Below are positions 1 through 9,890 of a stretch of DNA of 64,000 bases, piece after piece (the stretch's first letter is position 1; the number at the start of each line of letters is the position of its first letter). The DNA lies in NCBI GenBank assembly GCA_940337035.1, contig OW679203.1, positions 81,111,061 to 81,175,060 on the forward strand. The letters are read 5' to 3'. The notes under the pieces were generated by a model. It saw only the letters and a list, made by a program, of their open reading frames with translations. It had not been told where the DNA came from and did not search any database. The DNA comes from Agriotes lineatus (taxonomy: Eukaryota > Arthropoda > Insecta > Coleoptera > Elateridae). The position numbers were made by a program, and so were the translations under genes.

Positions 1-404
1 TTCCAGGCTTCTACCACACTGAATTATAAATTAAAATATTTAACAGGAAATTGGAATACGGTAGGTAGTAAAATAGTGGTTCTAAAGGGCATTTAATCCC
101 CCTTTCAGCTACAATCGATGACGTTATATTTTTTCCAGGACTGCTATTTTTATCGTCGCCGAAGCAAAATTGTTTTCTATTAAAAATGAATGCAATTATT
201 AAGCATAATTTCCATTAATCATCTAAAGTTGTGATACTATCTATAAAAATATGATTAATTTCAGTCTTTAATGGAAGACTTGAAACGCTGCATAACAAGT
301 AATCTTGAAATCATAATTAGTATCCACAACATTAATTGAGCAGTAAAGTGACATGCAAATTATGATATTTATGTAGCACTTATATCGTTTTTCATAAAGT
401 ATAT

Positions 405-2397
405 ACATTACCCTTTTTCTGTGACATCAGAAATAACAAAACATAGCGTTAAAAACGTGTGTCCTATACATCGCAGACAGTTGACATCAGAAGTAAATTG
501 ACATATGACATTCACATTGTCAAATCAGCTGTAATTTGACACTACTGCCATTTCTCAGTCAATAATTTTTAGTTTATCGTATTGTTGGTACTTGAAAGCT
601 CTTATGTACCATCCCTAAACGAGGGGCGAGTACAACCTTGGCTAGCTCAAACTCTCGGTAGAAAATTGCGTGAATAAAGACCAGGCAGCGGTTCTTAACG
701 TTACAAAAAGCATTATCAATTAAAACATAATGGGCGCCAGTCGTTATACACAACCTAAAACGCAAATCTAGCTACCATATGAAACCACCACCTACCTCGT
801 ATACCTCTTACTTAAACCTAAATCTCAAAATAACACGAGCAGGTTCACGAAGGGTCTTAATATAAATATCAAATCAGAAACGTATAATCCAGTAACAGTC
901 AATAGAAAATTAATATTACCTACCAAAAATGTAACATATAGTATCGTAACTATATATTAAATATTAAAAATACAATTCAAGTAAAACCTGGAGCTCTACA
1001 AAGCAGTAACAATAATTAAATGGGCTTAGAGTCACCCAAATCAAAATGACAAATAAATTAATTACTAAAAATTTTAACACATTGTATAATTCAACAAATT
1101 ATTAGAAACCGCTCACCAGCAATATTATGGCAAAAATTGATATCTGAATGTCATTCAAACATCCCCCTGAATGAGTGCAATAGAACGCACTTCGACCGAC
1201 TTGGGAAACTGGTAAAACTAAAATTAGAATAAGCAAAGACCTCAGAGTCACACTGCGCAAGGGTAGGTATTGTACAGTGTATATACACGCTTTCAGCTAA
1301 TATCTAGGTCTAAATGCACTAGCGTTTGATAAAACTTTGAATTACTTTAACGCGTGCGATTTTATATTCAAGTGCCTTTGTTTCAAAAGTACACAATTCG
1401 TAGCAAGCAAATTGCCCTTATCGACATAATCACAACAATGAAACACAAATTGGATGTACTTACTGTGGTATTGGATGTTTCTTCAAACGCCCTTGGAAGC
1501 AGTCACCAGGTGTTAAGGCATCTGCAAAACGCCACATTCTGGGTTGAATTTATCTTCTAAGACCTTGATCAAAAACTCATGCTGATCGACATGCAGAGAG
1601 AACTCCAACTGTTAGTACAGCTAGGACATTGCGCAGAACGGTAAAGGCATAATTACCACTTAATTAATGCCAAAACAAAAAAAATAACAAAGAAATCTCT
1701 TACCCTAATATGAAATTCGAGCCTCACCCAATTACAAAAGGACGCCGCTCGAAGCTTTCGCCACAAATGTTGACCAGAAACAATTTACTGCTAAGGAACA
1801 TAGTCTACTTGGACCAAGGCATTCAAATCCCTCGAGAGGCTTGAATTTTCGAAGTTCACAGCCGGGAAAAGGTGCACGCTTGATATTTTTATTAGAGATG
1901 CGAGACTTATTTCGTCAATATTAAAAAAGTCACAAACCTTCATAGTATCCCATGCTTCTCCAATTGGTTTTCTAACATGATTGACATAGTTCCTCCAGTG
2001 GTCAATAGTAGCCCCACTATTCTAAAAACGAATAGTTCCTTCTAGTTTTGACTTTGCCAAAGTTATTAACTAATCGTATTTTCGTTTTTACTACGACCAA
2101 ACTATTTCTACGAGTATTGTTCTAAATAGGACGTTATCAATACCAAGACATGGTTGACCTATCCGACGTTTCTCCTCTTCAAATAAGTTTCTAAAGTTTT
2201 TAAGATAAGATTTTTCGTCTGCTCATTGTAGCCCGCCATTTTTAGTGTAATTTTGGACAAATGTCACATTAACAGCATTATAAAATAAGAGCTATTTGAA
2301 GCCGACTTGACGAAAACTTGCAAATTGTTTGTTTCGTTCAATTCTTTATAGTTACATAAAGATAGAAAATTATTACGTCACAGAAAAAGGGTAATGT
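405..2397. mobile_element. Non-autonomous DNA transposon with 21-bp TIRs
   Basis: The sequence ACATTACCCTTTTTCTGTGAC at 405-425 is repeated as a perfect inverted copy at 2377-2397, and both ends are flanked by TA-rich sequence. The interior (about 1.95 kb) has no recognisable transposase and is full of stops on both strands. It contains the copy of the dispersed repeat at 590-1180. I infer a deleted or non-autonomous TIR element. The superfamily cannot be named from the ends alone. Confidence 0.55.
590..1180 (+). repeat. Dispersed repeat family A, copy 1
   Basis: This stretch is clearly related to 20945-21330. Shared blocks include the AAACGAGGG start, the GGCTAGCTC-AACTCTCGG block, GACCAGGCAGC versus GACTAGGCAGC, AAATCTAGCTACC versus AGATCTAGCTACC, and a distal GGCAAAAATTGA-ATCTGAATGTCA block. 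This copy has an extra insertion between the blocks and lies inside the TIR element 405-2397. No coding potential is visible. Confidence 0.6.
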
Positions 2398-2544
2398 GTA
2401 GTCTGTTGCCCGATTAATCAAAAACTTTTTCAGTGCTTAAACCCTTGTGGTTTGACTTTCGCTATTTGCAATACCGTCAGACTTCGAATCATTGCCCTGA
2501 ATCGTCTCAGGTTTTATTTCCTGAGCTATGGTTCCGTTCATCAC

Positions 2545-2700
2545 TCATCGAGACTCCACATTCTTTCATATTCTTGTCGGACGATTTCTTCTCGAGGTTG
2601 GAGTAAACAAGTCAATGGCACCTAACAATTAATAATAGTCACCTTCTATGCATCTGCCGAGTTGATTTTTTAAGACCAGACCGCAACTGCGCGTATTTTC
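2545..2700 (+). mobile_element. Retrotransposon LTR end and leader relic
   Basis: The segment GGACGATTTCTTCTCGAGGTTGG, then TGGCACCTAACA at 2616, then CTTCTATGCATC resembles 57605-57780, which has TGGCGCCTAACA at 57671 in the same order. A TGGCGCC motif directly after an LTR end is the usual form of a primer-binding site complementary to a lysine-type tRNA 3' end. I infer an old Gypsy-like LTR/leader junction. No LTR start or gag frame was found here. Confidence 0.4.
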
Positions 2701-2731
2701 CATTGAAGCAACCCGCGCGCGTCTTTTATAT

Positions 2732-3440
2732 ATTTGTTTATTTAGTTATTTATTTAAACAACCAGTGTAACCGGGCACAAGACCAATTCTAACACTTGGC
2801 ATCTCATATAAATAACTAACATATAAAACAATTTTATATCAATAGAATTAAAATCTATTTAAATTAACAAATACATACTAAATTAAAGATTACAAAATTA
2901 CAAATTACAACTTACAAGCAACCCATCATCTGATTGTATCTGTTGTTGTGGATTTCATTAATCTGCTTTTTGAAATTACCTATGGAAGTGCCAAAAATGC
3001 TTAAATTTGATTCTAAAAGAAGTGAGTTAGTGATAGATAATACTTTGATAAAGAATGAGTTCATTATAATATTCGTTCTGCAAAATGGTATATAAAATTT
3101 CTTACGAGGTCTGTATCTAACAGCTGGAGTATAAAGTTTAACAAACGGCAGTAACATGGAACAGTCAATTCTATTGTTGACCAATTTGTGTATAAACAAC
3201 ACTGCTGATATTTCTTTCCTCTCACTTAATTTGAAAACTCGCACCTCACTTCTAATATTATGATACTCATCATATGCAAGGTGTATGTACATTTTATAAT
3301 AAAGATACTTAAGGTATTTCTTCTGAACAGTTTCAATTATTTGTTGATGTACATTTGTACTGGGATTCCATATCTTCCATATCAAAGAGCGCAGATAGCC
3401 AATATAGGACGCATAATAACTAAAGAAGAAGAACAAAAAA
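2732..3440 (-). mobile_element. 5'-truncated LINE 3' end (Jockey/CR1-like)
   Basis: The minus strand has an open frame of about 174 codons (3436 to 2912). It reads like the C-terminal tail of a non-LTR retrotransposon reverse transcriptase: IGYLRSLIWKIWNPS, then TVQKKYLKYLYYKMY, then ERKEISAVLFIHKLVNN. The catalytic YADD core is missing, so the copy is 5'-truncated. It is followed by an untranslated region ending in a TAAATAAATAACTAAATAA-type tail at about 2758-2732, which fits target-primed insertion. This is one of the better preserved LINE frames in the window. The clade is inferred from overall style. Confidence 0.7.
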
Positions 3441-3595
3441 TTAAAAATAAGAAGAAGAAAAAAACTCTACATCTTTTATTTGCATTTTTAGGTAATACAT
3501 TTTCTGTCATCACTCGTGAAGGTTTGATCAGGAAAACATTATATATGTAATCATTATGTAATTACCACACAACCCTTTACCACACGTTCTTCGCT

Positions 3596-3840
3596 TATAC
3601 CGAGTGACAACTACCAAACCTGGCCATAGGTAAATAGTTGTTGGATAACCACCAAACCCGGCCATTCAAAATTATGGATATCTCAAAAAATATATGTGAA
3701 TTGCCACGAAATATCTTTGCTTAATGTCATGTTCATGAGTTGTTTAGTAGCAAATAAAGAAATAGATAGCAGAAATCATGCAAAAAGTGTTTCCCATGTT
3801 AAATCCTTATGGGCAGGTTTGGCGGTTACCACTCGGTATA
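3596..3840. mobile_element. 245-bp MITE with ~33-bp TIRs
   Basis: Left end 3596-3628 (TATACCGAGTGACAACTACC...) and right end 3808-3840 are inverted copies with about five mismatches. The element begins and ends with TATACCGAGTG / CACTCGGTATA, so TA is at or next to the insertion site, as in Tc1/mariner-derived MITEs. A second partial copy of the inner TIR (ACCACCAAACCCGGCCAT) lies just inside the left end. No coding capacity. Confidence 0.75.
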
Positions 3841-4899
3841 TAAAATTGCGATAAATCTAAAATATACGCAAACTAAGTGTAAGTCTTGAAACGGTAAATT
3901 GACTTGGCTCGCCTGAGTGTGTTTAGAATAGCATTCCAATATACAGCCGATTTGTACATGTTTGCTTTTTACTGCTGCTTTGTGTAGTTATAATTATAGT
4001 CCATTTACTAAAGGAAAAAAGTTCTAACTTCGTTGACTCAAAACCGATTTTGAACATTTTTTTTTATTATTTCGGAAAAAGTTTATAGAAAAGTTCCCCA
4101 TATGTGAGAAGGTGTGCTTTTTATTTTTTCAATTGTTATTAACAAAGAAGTGCTTTTTAATATATTCTTAATTAAAAAAAAATATAACTTCTTTATTTAT
4201 TTAAACCATTGCCTGATATTTGATAACATAAGGTTTTTGGGTTCACAGATTACGAATCTGGCCTCAAATTTGGTCTAAAAACCAAAATGGCGTCTACAAA
4301 ATGGCGTCGAAGGTCTAATTTTTTCTTTTATTTTTTTTTATTTTTATTAGATGTCTAAGGGTTTTTGGGGTCGCTAATTACGAATTTGACATTAAAACTC
4401 AACTAAAATAAAAAATGGCGGATCCAATATGGCAAAAAAAAATTTTTTTTTCTGACTTTATTTCTTACCTAAATAGGGTTTTTTGGGTCGCTGATCTCAA
4501 ATTTTATGTTAAACTTTATCAAAAAATGAAAAATAACGTCTGTAAAGTGGCAAACATACGTACGATTATTATTATTATTATTTGATAAACACTATATACA
4601 AATAAAATTCTAAATTGTTAAACTAACTCAAATTTAAATAGAATAAATACATTTAAATATAACATACGATTCCATATAATTTCCAAAGCCTCAAAATGTG
4701 TTTTCTACGACCTCTTTGTACAATTTCCAAAAGATATTACTGAATTAAAAGATTTTTCTGTTTATGACCGACGGAGGAATGTTATTACATAAAAACAAAT
4801 CGCAACTTGTTCAACAGTATGGTGCAATTTTAGATATATATTAATTTTATTGTTCGTAATTATGGAAAAAAGCAATTGTTTTTGTCGATTATCAGAAAC

Positions 4900-6560
4900 A
4901 TAGAATACAATCTGATGAAAGAGACCGACATCTAAAAACGAAAACTGCACCAGATATTCGATTTGAAAGAGACAGGTCTTTAAAGTTGTATCAAGAAAAA
5001 TTTCTGGAAAATATCTTTCATGTCGTTTTATTAATTTTTTAAAATACTTTAGCTGCAAATAATATCCCCGCTCTCAAGATGAAAGTGATGCGGATCGGTT
5101 AATAGTTACAACAATGTCAATGCATCAAAGGAAAACATAGTCGTAGTACCAGAGAATATAGACGTATTACTTATATTAACAGCTTCAGCTTCTCCTGATA
5201 AAAATATACATATATTTTTTAAAACCTGCCAAAAATAAAGAAAATAAAAAAATATCTTCTTCTAAAAGCCTTCAATTTGCGCATCCCAAGTGTAGTGAGC
5301 ATGTACTTTTTGTACATGCTTTAATTGGATGTGACACAACTTCAGCAAGCTTTAACAGAGGAAAGAATCTTCTTCTTATTGTTCAGGTGCTTATCCGATT
5401 TCGTATGTTTGCGTTCAACACGGTCATCTTCACTTTATTGGTTGCAATTCTAGATAACTCGTTGGATGATTTCCCATACCACGCCCTTAGGTTTTGCAAC
5501 CAAGATAATATTCTTCTGCGTCCTGTTCCACGTTTGCCATATATCTTGCCTTGTATAATAGATTGTAGTAGAACGCACTTATTCTCATTCCTCATTATAT
5601 GTTCGTGGTATTGGAGTTTGCGTACCTTGATGTTGTCCATGACCTCTTTATTATTTTTTTTCATTCTCTACAGAACGTTAATACTTATTACACGGTCTTT
5701 CCATAATATCCATAATATTTTTCGGTATAACCACATTTCAAAGGCTTCGACTTTTTTTGTGATTGTTTCGTTAAGTGTCCAGGACTCGACCCCATAGAGC
5801 AAGATGGGAAAAATGTAGTATCTTAGCATGCAAGTTTTGGTGTCAAGGTGCAGATCATGGCTTTTGAATATAGTTTAATATATTGAAGACATATAAGGAT
5901 GAGGAAGACGAATAGGACCGGCACCTTATTAAAGATCCACATGCATAGGTCCTAGTAAATGAAGCAATGGCTATGTTCACGAAAGAATAAATTTGCCAAA
6001 ATATTAGAAAATAGCAGTGGTTTATAAGAGATTGCTAAAATTTATATAAAAAAATGCTGGTATAAAATGTATGCTTGCAATGTATGGTGCGAAGAAAAGT
6101 AACTGCTTAAACTCTTACAGGAATGTTTAATTGATTGAACGTTTTTTATTATCCATATACCGCAAGGTAAATGAGGTTACAGACAATACGATACATATAT
6201 TTTTTAAATAAAAACATTTTGAATTTTAGGTTTGACTCTTTTATTAAGGCGTCTACTAAAAAAAGTATTAATTTAGCATCATTGTGCCCTACGATGGATT
6301 CAGCAGAACATTTAAAGCGCGTGTATTTGCAAACACAGTTGTGCCTGGGAAACCAAGAAATTTCAACGGAAGATTGGGGTTGGAAATATGATACAGGAAA
6401 GTGTTTTCTAATTCTAATGACACAAGAACCAGCTCCACAAAACATCTTAAACATTATTTTTTTTGCAACTCCAAAACTAGTTGCGGGCCAGCTTGAGGGT
6501 GTAGGAAAAGTGGCCTTTAGGCTCGGCGGCTTGCGATGAATGTAACGGAAGCTAAATAAA
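4900..6560 (+). pseudogene. Broken multi-copy gene inside the long-TIR element
   Basis: Reading across frames on the plus strand, blocks in order are: DERDRHLKTKTAPDIRFERD (about 4914-4973), VVVPENIDVLLILTASASPD (about 5140-5200), FVHALIGCDTTSASFNRGK (about 5310-5366), GIKCMLAMYGAKKSNCLNSY (about 6058-6120), then EHLKRVYLQTQLCLGN...DWGWKYDTGK (about 6305-6405), and a Cys-rich tail that starts in another frame (CNSKTSCGP). From memory these blocks resemble a repetitive, uncharacterised protein family in insect genomes that ends in a WGW block and a Cys-rich tail. The Asp-rich NIDVLLI and GCDTTS segments are reminiscent of PIN/FEN-like nuclease folds, which is speculation. The copy has many stops and frameshifts and is split by a LINE at about 5366-5870. 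Its position between the TIR arms suggests it may be the element's cargo or its own enzyme. Confidence 0.5.
5366..5870 (-). mobile_element. LINE reverse transcriptase C-terminal fragment
   Basis: On the minus strand the reading is YGVESWTLNETITKKVEAFE, then a short frameshift, then IKVRKLQYHEHIMRNENK, IQGKIYGKRGTGRRR and SWLQNLRAWYGKSS (5664 to 5383). This is the standard tail of an endonuclease-type LINE: the EAFEMW segment, the LGHIMR-like motif and the GKRGxGRRRxSWL basic motif. The fragment interrupts the plus-strand pseudogene just after its GCDTTS block, so it inserted later. 5'-truncated, and the YADD core is absent. Confidence 0.7.
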
Positions 6561-6880
6561 TTTTTCCTTGTTTTTAAATGTATCTTGGGTTAATTTTAAT
6601 AAATCAATTAAAATATAATATCTTTAATACTCATTTAACTCTTCTATCATTTGTTTCCACCATTTTTCAGACACCGTTTTTCATTTTTGATAAATTTTAA
6701 CACAAAGTTTGGGATGAGCGACTCAACAAACCCCTAGGTATAGGTATCAGAAATAAAAAAAATACCCCTCTCCGCCATTTTGGATCCGCCATTTTGTATT
6801 TTAGTTGAGTTTTAATGTCAAATTCGTAATCAGCGACCCCAACACCCCACAGACATCTAATAAAAATTAAAAAATATATA

Positions 6881-7789
6881 CAGTGTGGTCCATTAAGTGT
6901 GCAACAAATGGGACATTTTTTTATTAGTTGTAAAACCGAAATTTAAATACCGCTAAAAGTTAGTGCATGTTCGATAACCATATCAGATGCTCTTAGAATG
7001 GCTTCAAGTCAAACAATATACAGGGCAGGACAAAAAATATGTAATTCGTTCAAGAATAAAGTTACCTTATTTCAAAAAATATAGCAAAATTTTATTGAGA
7101 AAAGTTGTTTAGAATCAAAAGTTATGCTCAAATACAAAGTCACGTCCTCCTATTCGAATTTTGATTCTTTGTTTGTAAAATTTTGTATTATCCCCGTATG
7201 ATACACATTTTTTTTATTCTGATTTTATTAAGAGTTTTTCATATGTAAATTATTATTAGTAAAGCATTTGCCTTGTTAAAAAGAATATTTGCGAAATTCT
7301 AAAGTTCTGTTAAATATCGTTGCAACAAACATGAAGCGGACGCTTACCTAAAAAAATATAAATCCAAGTAAATTTTACAAATACGCTTCAAGTTGCTAAA
7401 AGTTATTTAAAAGGGATGTGGTTGTGGCTACTTTAAATACATATAAAATCAAAATAATAAAAATATGTATCATACGGGGGTAATACAAAGTTCTCCAAAA
7501 AAGAATCAAAATTCGAATAGGAGGCCGTGACTTTGTATTTGAGCATAGCTTTTAATTCTAAACAACTTTTTTCAATAAAATTTTGCTATATTTTTTGAAA
7601 TAAGGTAACTTTGTTCTTGAACGAATTTCATATTTTTTGTCCTGCCCTCTATATTGTTTCACATGAAGCCATTCTAAGGGCATCTGATATGGTTATCGAA
7701 CATGCACTAACTTTTGGCAATATTTAAATTTCGATTGTACAACTAATAAAAAAATTTCCCATTTGTTGCACACTTAATGGACCACACTG
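6881..7789. mobile_element. 909-bp foldback (palindromic) element with TA target duplication
   Basis: The element starts CAGTGTGGTCCATTAAGTGTG at 6881 and ends with its inverse at 7789. TA is on each side (6879-6880 and 7790-7791), as for Tc1/mariner-type insertions. The arms stay inverted copies for roughly 340 bp (to about 7225 and from about 7460), leaving about 235 bp of centre. Blocks such as GCATGTTCGATAACCATATCAG and TCCTATTCGAATTTTGATTC occur in both arms. It interrupts the right arm of the long-TIR element and is therefore younger. No coding frame. Confidence 0.8.
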
Positions 7790-8115
7790 TATATAAAATT
7801 AGACCTTCGACGCCATTTTGTTTTTAGACCCATTTGGAGGCCATATTCGTAATCTGAGACCCCAAAAACCTTATGTTGTCAAATTTCAGGCAATTGTTTA
7901 AATAAATAAAATAGTTATACATTTTTTTAATTAAGGGTATATTAAAAACACTTATTTGTTAATAACAATTGAAAAAATAAAAAGCACACTTTCCCACCTA
8001 TGGGGAACTTTTCTATAAACTTTTTCCGAAATAATAAAAAAAAAATGTTCAAAATCGGTTTTGAGTCAACGAAGTTAGAACTTTGGCGAATTTTTAGCGT
8101 TTAGAAAATGGACTA

Positions 8116-9446
8116 AATTTTAAACGAGCGCCAATGTGTTTGTGGACACCGCACCAATATGCATAAGGGCATGCCACTTGGGAGTGCCGGAAGCGATCGG
8201 ATTTTGCAGACAAAGCGTCGGAGCAGGCTTTCAGCTCGTGAAGAGCGAGGCGTGCTTTTGATGTGGTTACAAGTGCACTCCGGGAGACCTATTTTTGAAG
8301 TTGGACACAGCGACATATAAAAACGGAGTTTTACGTTTTCTGAGAAAAATAATTGCCAGTTAAATGTACAAAAATGTTTCGATAGATGTTGCAGTATGAC
8401 AATTTAAAGCCAGGACGTCATCATAGGAGGCGTCTGCGCTATAGAGGGCCACAATAGCTAAGACATCGCCATGGAGAGCTCGAAGGACGGGTACAGGTGG
8501 TTAAGCAGCTATATTTCATCAGTTATCACCTAATGTGGATGATTAAGGCCAGATTAGATTATTTACAATCGGCCATTGTAGCAGAAGCTGTAGCTGAGTA
8601 ATTCATTGCACGCTAACGTGCGCATGCGCAAGCTTTTTCTAGTAAACATATGTACAGTAGTAGAAACAGTCTAGTATATAACAATAATATTATTTAGCAT
8701 GGTTACTCTAGGAGGAATATAATATGTATGTTGTTATTTTGTATATAAATAAATTGGATTTTCTTTAAGTAGATCTTTGAAGCCTACATTTTCCGTTTAG
8801 TACGAGTACAGGTCCATTTCTGGGTTTATTACAACAAAGAACTTTTCCTATCCCAGAGCTAAGGTAACTAGAATAAGAGAGATCTCATTGCCATTGAGCT
8901 AACTGGTAATAAAAATGCTCACAAGTAATTTATAAAAGCGTAGAGTACTTTCACTAGTGATTTCGTGAACAGCACATCTTCAACCAACTTACTATTAAAT
9001 TCCTATAATAAACTAGCATTCTACCAGCTAAATAAGACTTAACTGCAAGCACACTATAGCGTGTAAAAATTTAAATTCTACAGTTATAGTGTAAATTATT
9101 TAAACCTTTCAGTTGCTGCAAGTTTGTTTGATTTAACCTAATCTCTATCTCTTACCTTTTATGAAATCCACATTTTGGACGCGGACACACTGTATACAAT
9201 TTTGTTATAAAAATTATTATTTTACAGTTCTACACTGCCTTACATCCACATTTTTTCGTTCACGCTCACGTGTAAGCTTAGTTTTTCTAACTGAGTTTAT
9301 ATCTTCTTGTTGCTGTATTGTTTCTATTGTTTCGCTATGTTTATTATCATATTTCTTGCGAAGTAAATGTTCCCTAACTTTTGCTTCTCCTGTTAGTCTT
9401 CATACGTTTAATTAACTATTGTTTAATATTTACAAACTACTTACAC
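8116..9446. other. Unassigned sequence with one short open frame
   Basis: No gene or terminal repeat was identified. A minus-strand open stretch at about 9400-9222 reads LTGEAKVREHLLRKKYDNKH and then a Glu/Arg-rich continuation to a stop. A stop precedes it, and AACAG just upstream could be a splice acceptor. It looks compositionally protein-like (charged, helical) but I cannot name it. It could be a single exon or a repeat-encoded scrap. Confidence 0.3.
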
Positions 9447-9890
9447 AGCTAACCTAGCTTCTTTTTTTGATTTTTTCTAATTTTCTAATGTTCGAAGTAA
9501 AATTACAGGGGAGAAACCCAAAACTGCGCTATATTTGAAAAATACTGCAACATATTGGTGATAACAATTTTGGGAAATTTAGTTTTTGTTCTCAGATTGG
9601 CGTATATTGTTATACCAAAGTCTTCGTAGTTTGTTGAATCGGTGTTCTCAATGTAGTATGGCCATTATCATATTATGTTATGCACACTATTGCGCTATCT
9701 TGACCACCACTTTGGTTAAAAATAAACAGCAAAGGATATACGGGAACTTACTATTGTGAAGCCTGGACAAAGGATCGGTTTAAAAACGAATCAGAGCTTT
9801 AATAATAGCGCTACTGGCGAACGCGGATAGGGTATAGAGCGCTGATAATGTGGCATTTTAGATTTAACTGTGACAGGAAATAGATATTTG
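9447..9890 (+). repeat. Dispersed repeat family B, copy 1
   Basis: This block is collinear with 13811-14500. Shared runs include CTAACCTAGCT, CGAAGTAAAATTACAGG, TGCAACATATTGG, TTCTCAGATTGGCGTATATTG, CATTATCATATTATGTTAT-like, CCACTTTGGTTAAAAATA, and GCGGATAGGGTATA-AG-GCTGATAAT. This copy is about 440 bp and is the shorter of the two. No terminal inverted repeat or coding frame was recognised. Confidence 0.75.

Larger units (their letters stand above)
3997..8115. mobile_element. 4.1-kb transposon with very long terminal inverted repeats
   Basis: The left arm (about 3997-4560) begins TAGTCCATTTACTAAA. The right arm ends at 8115 with its inverse and runs back through 7790, with more inverted homology at 6655-6880. 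Arm blocks include AAAGTTCTAACTTCGTTGACT, TTATAGAAAAGTTCCCCATA and AATGGCGTCGAAGGTCTAA, each with inverted matches. Arm length is about 560 bp. The right arm is interrupted by the foldback element 6881-7789. The interior carries a degraded multi-copy gene (4900-6560) with a LINE inserted in it. No known transposase motif was seen. Whether the interior gene is the element's own protein or a captured gene is unknown. Confidence 0.65.

Noticed and set aside
4559..4581. ATT trinucleotide run and other short microsatellites as significant features
   Set aside because: Short simple repeats are expected in AT-rich insect DNA and here mark only element edges.
5387..5797. 136-codon plus-strand frame
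   Set aside because: Antisense of the minus-strand LINE tail with GKRGTGRRR.
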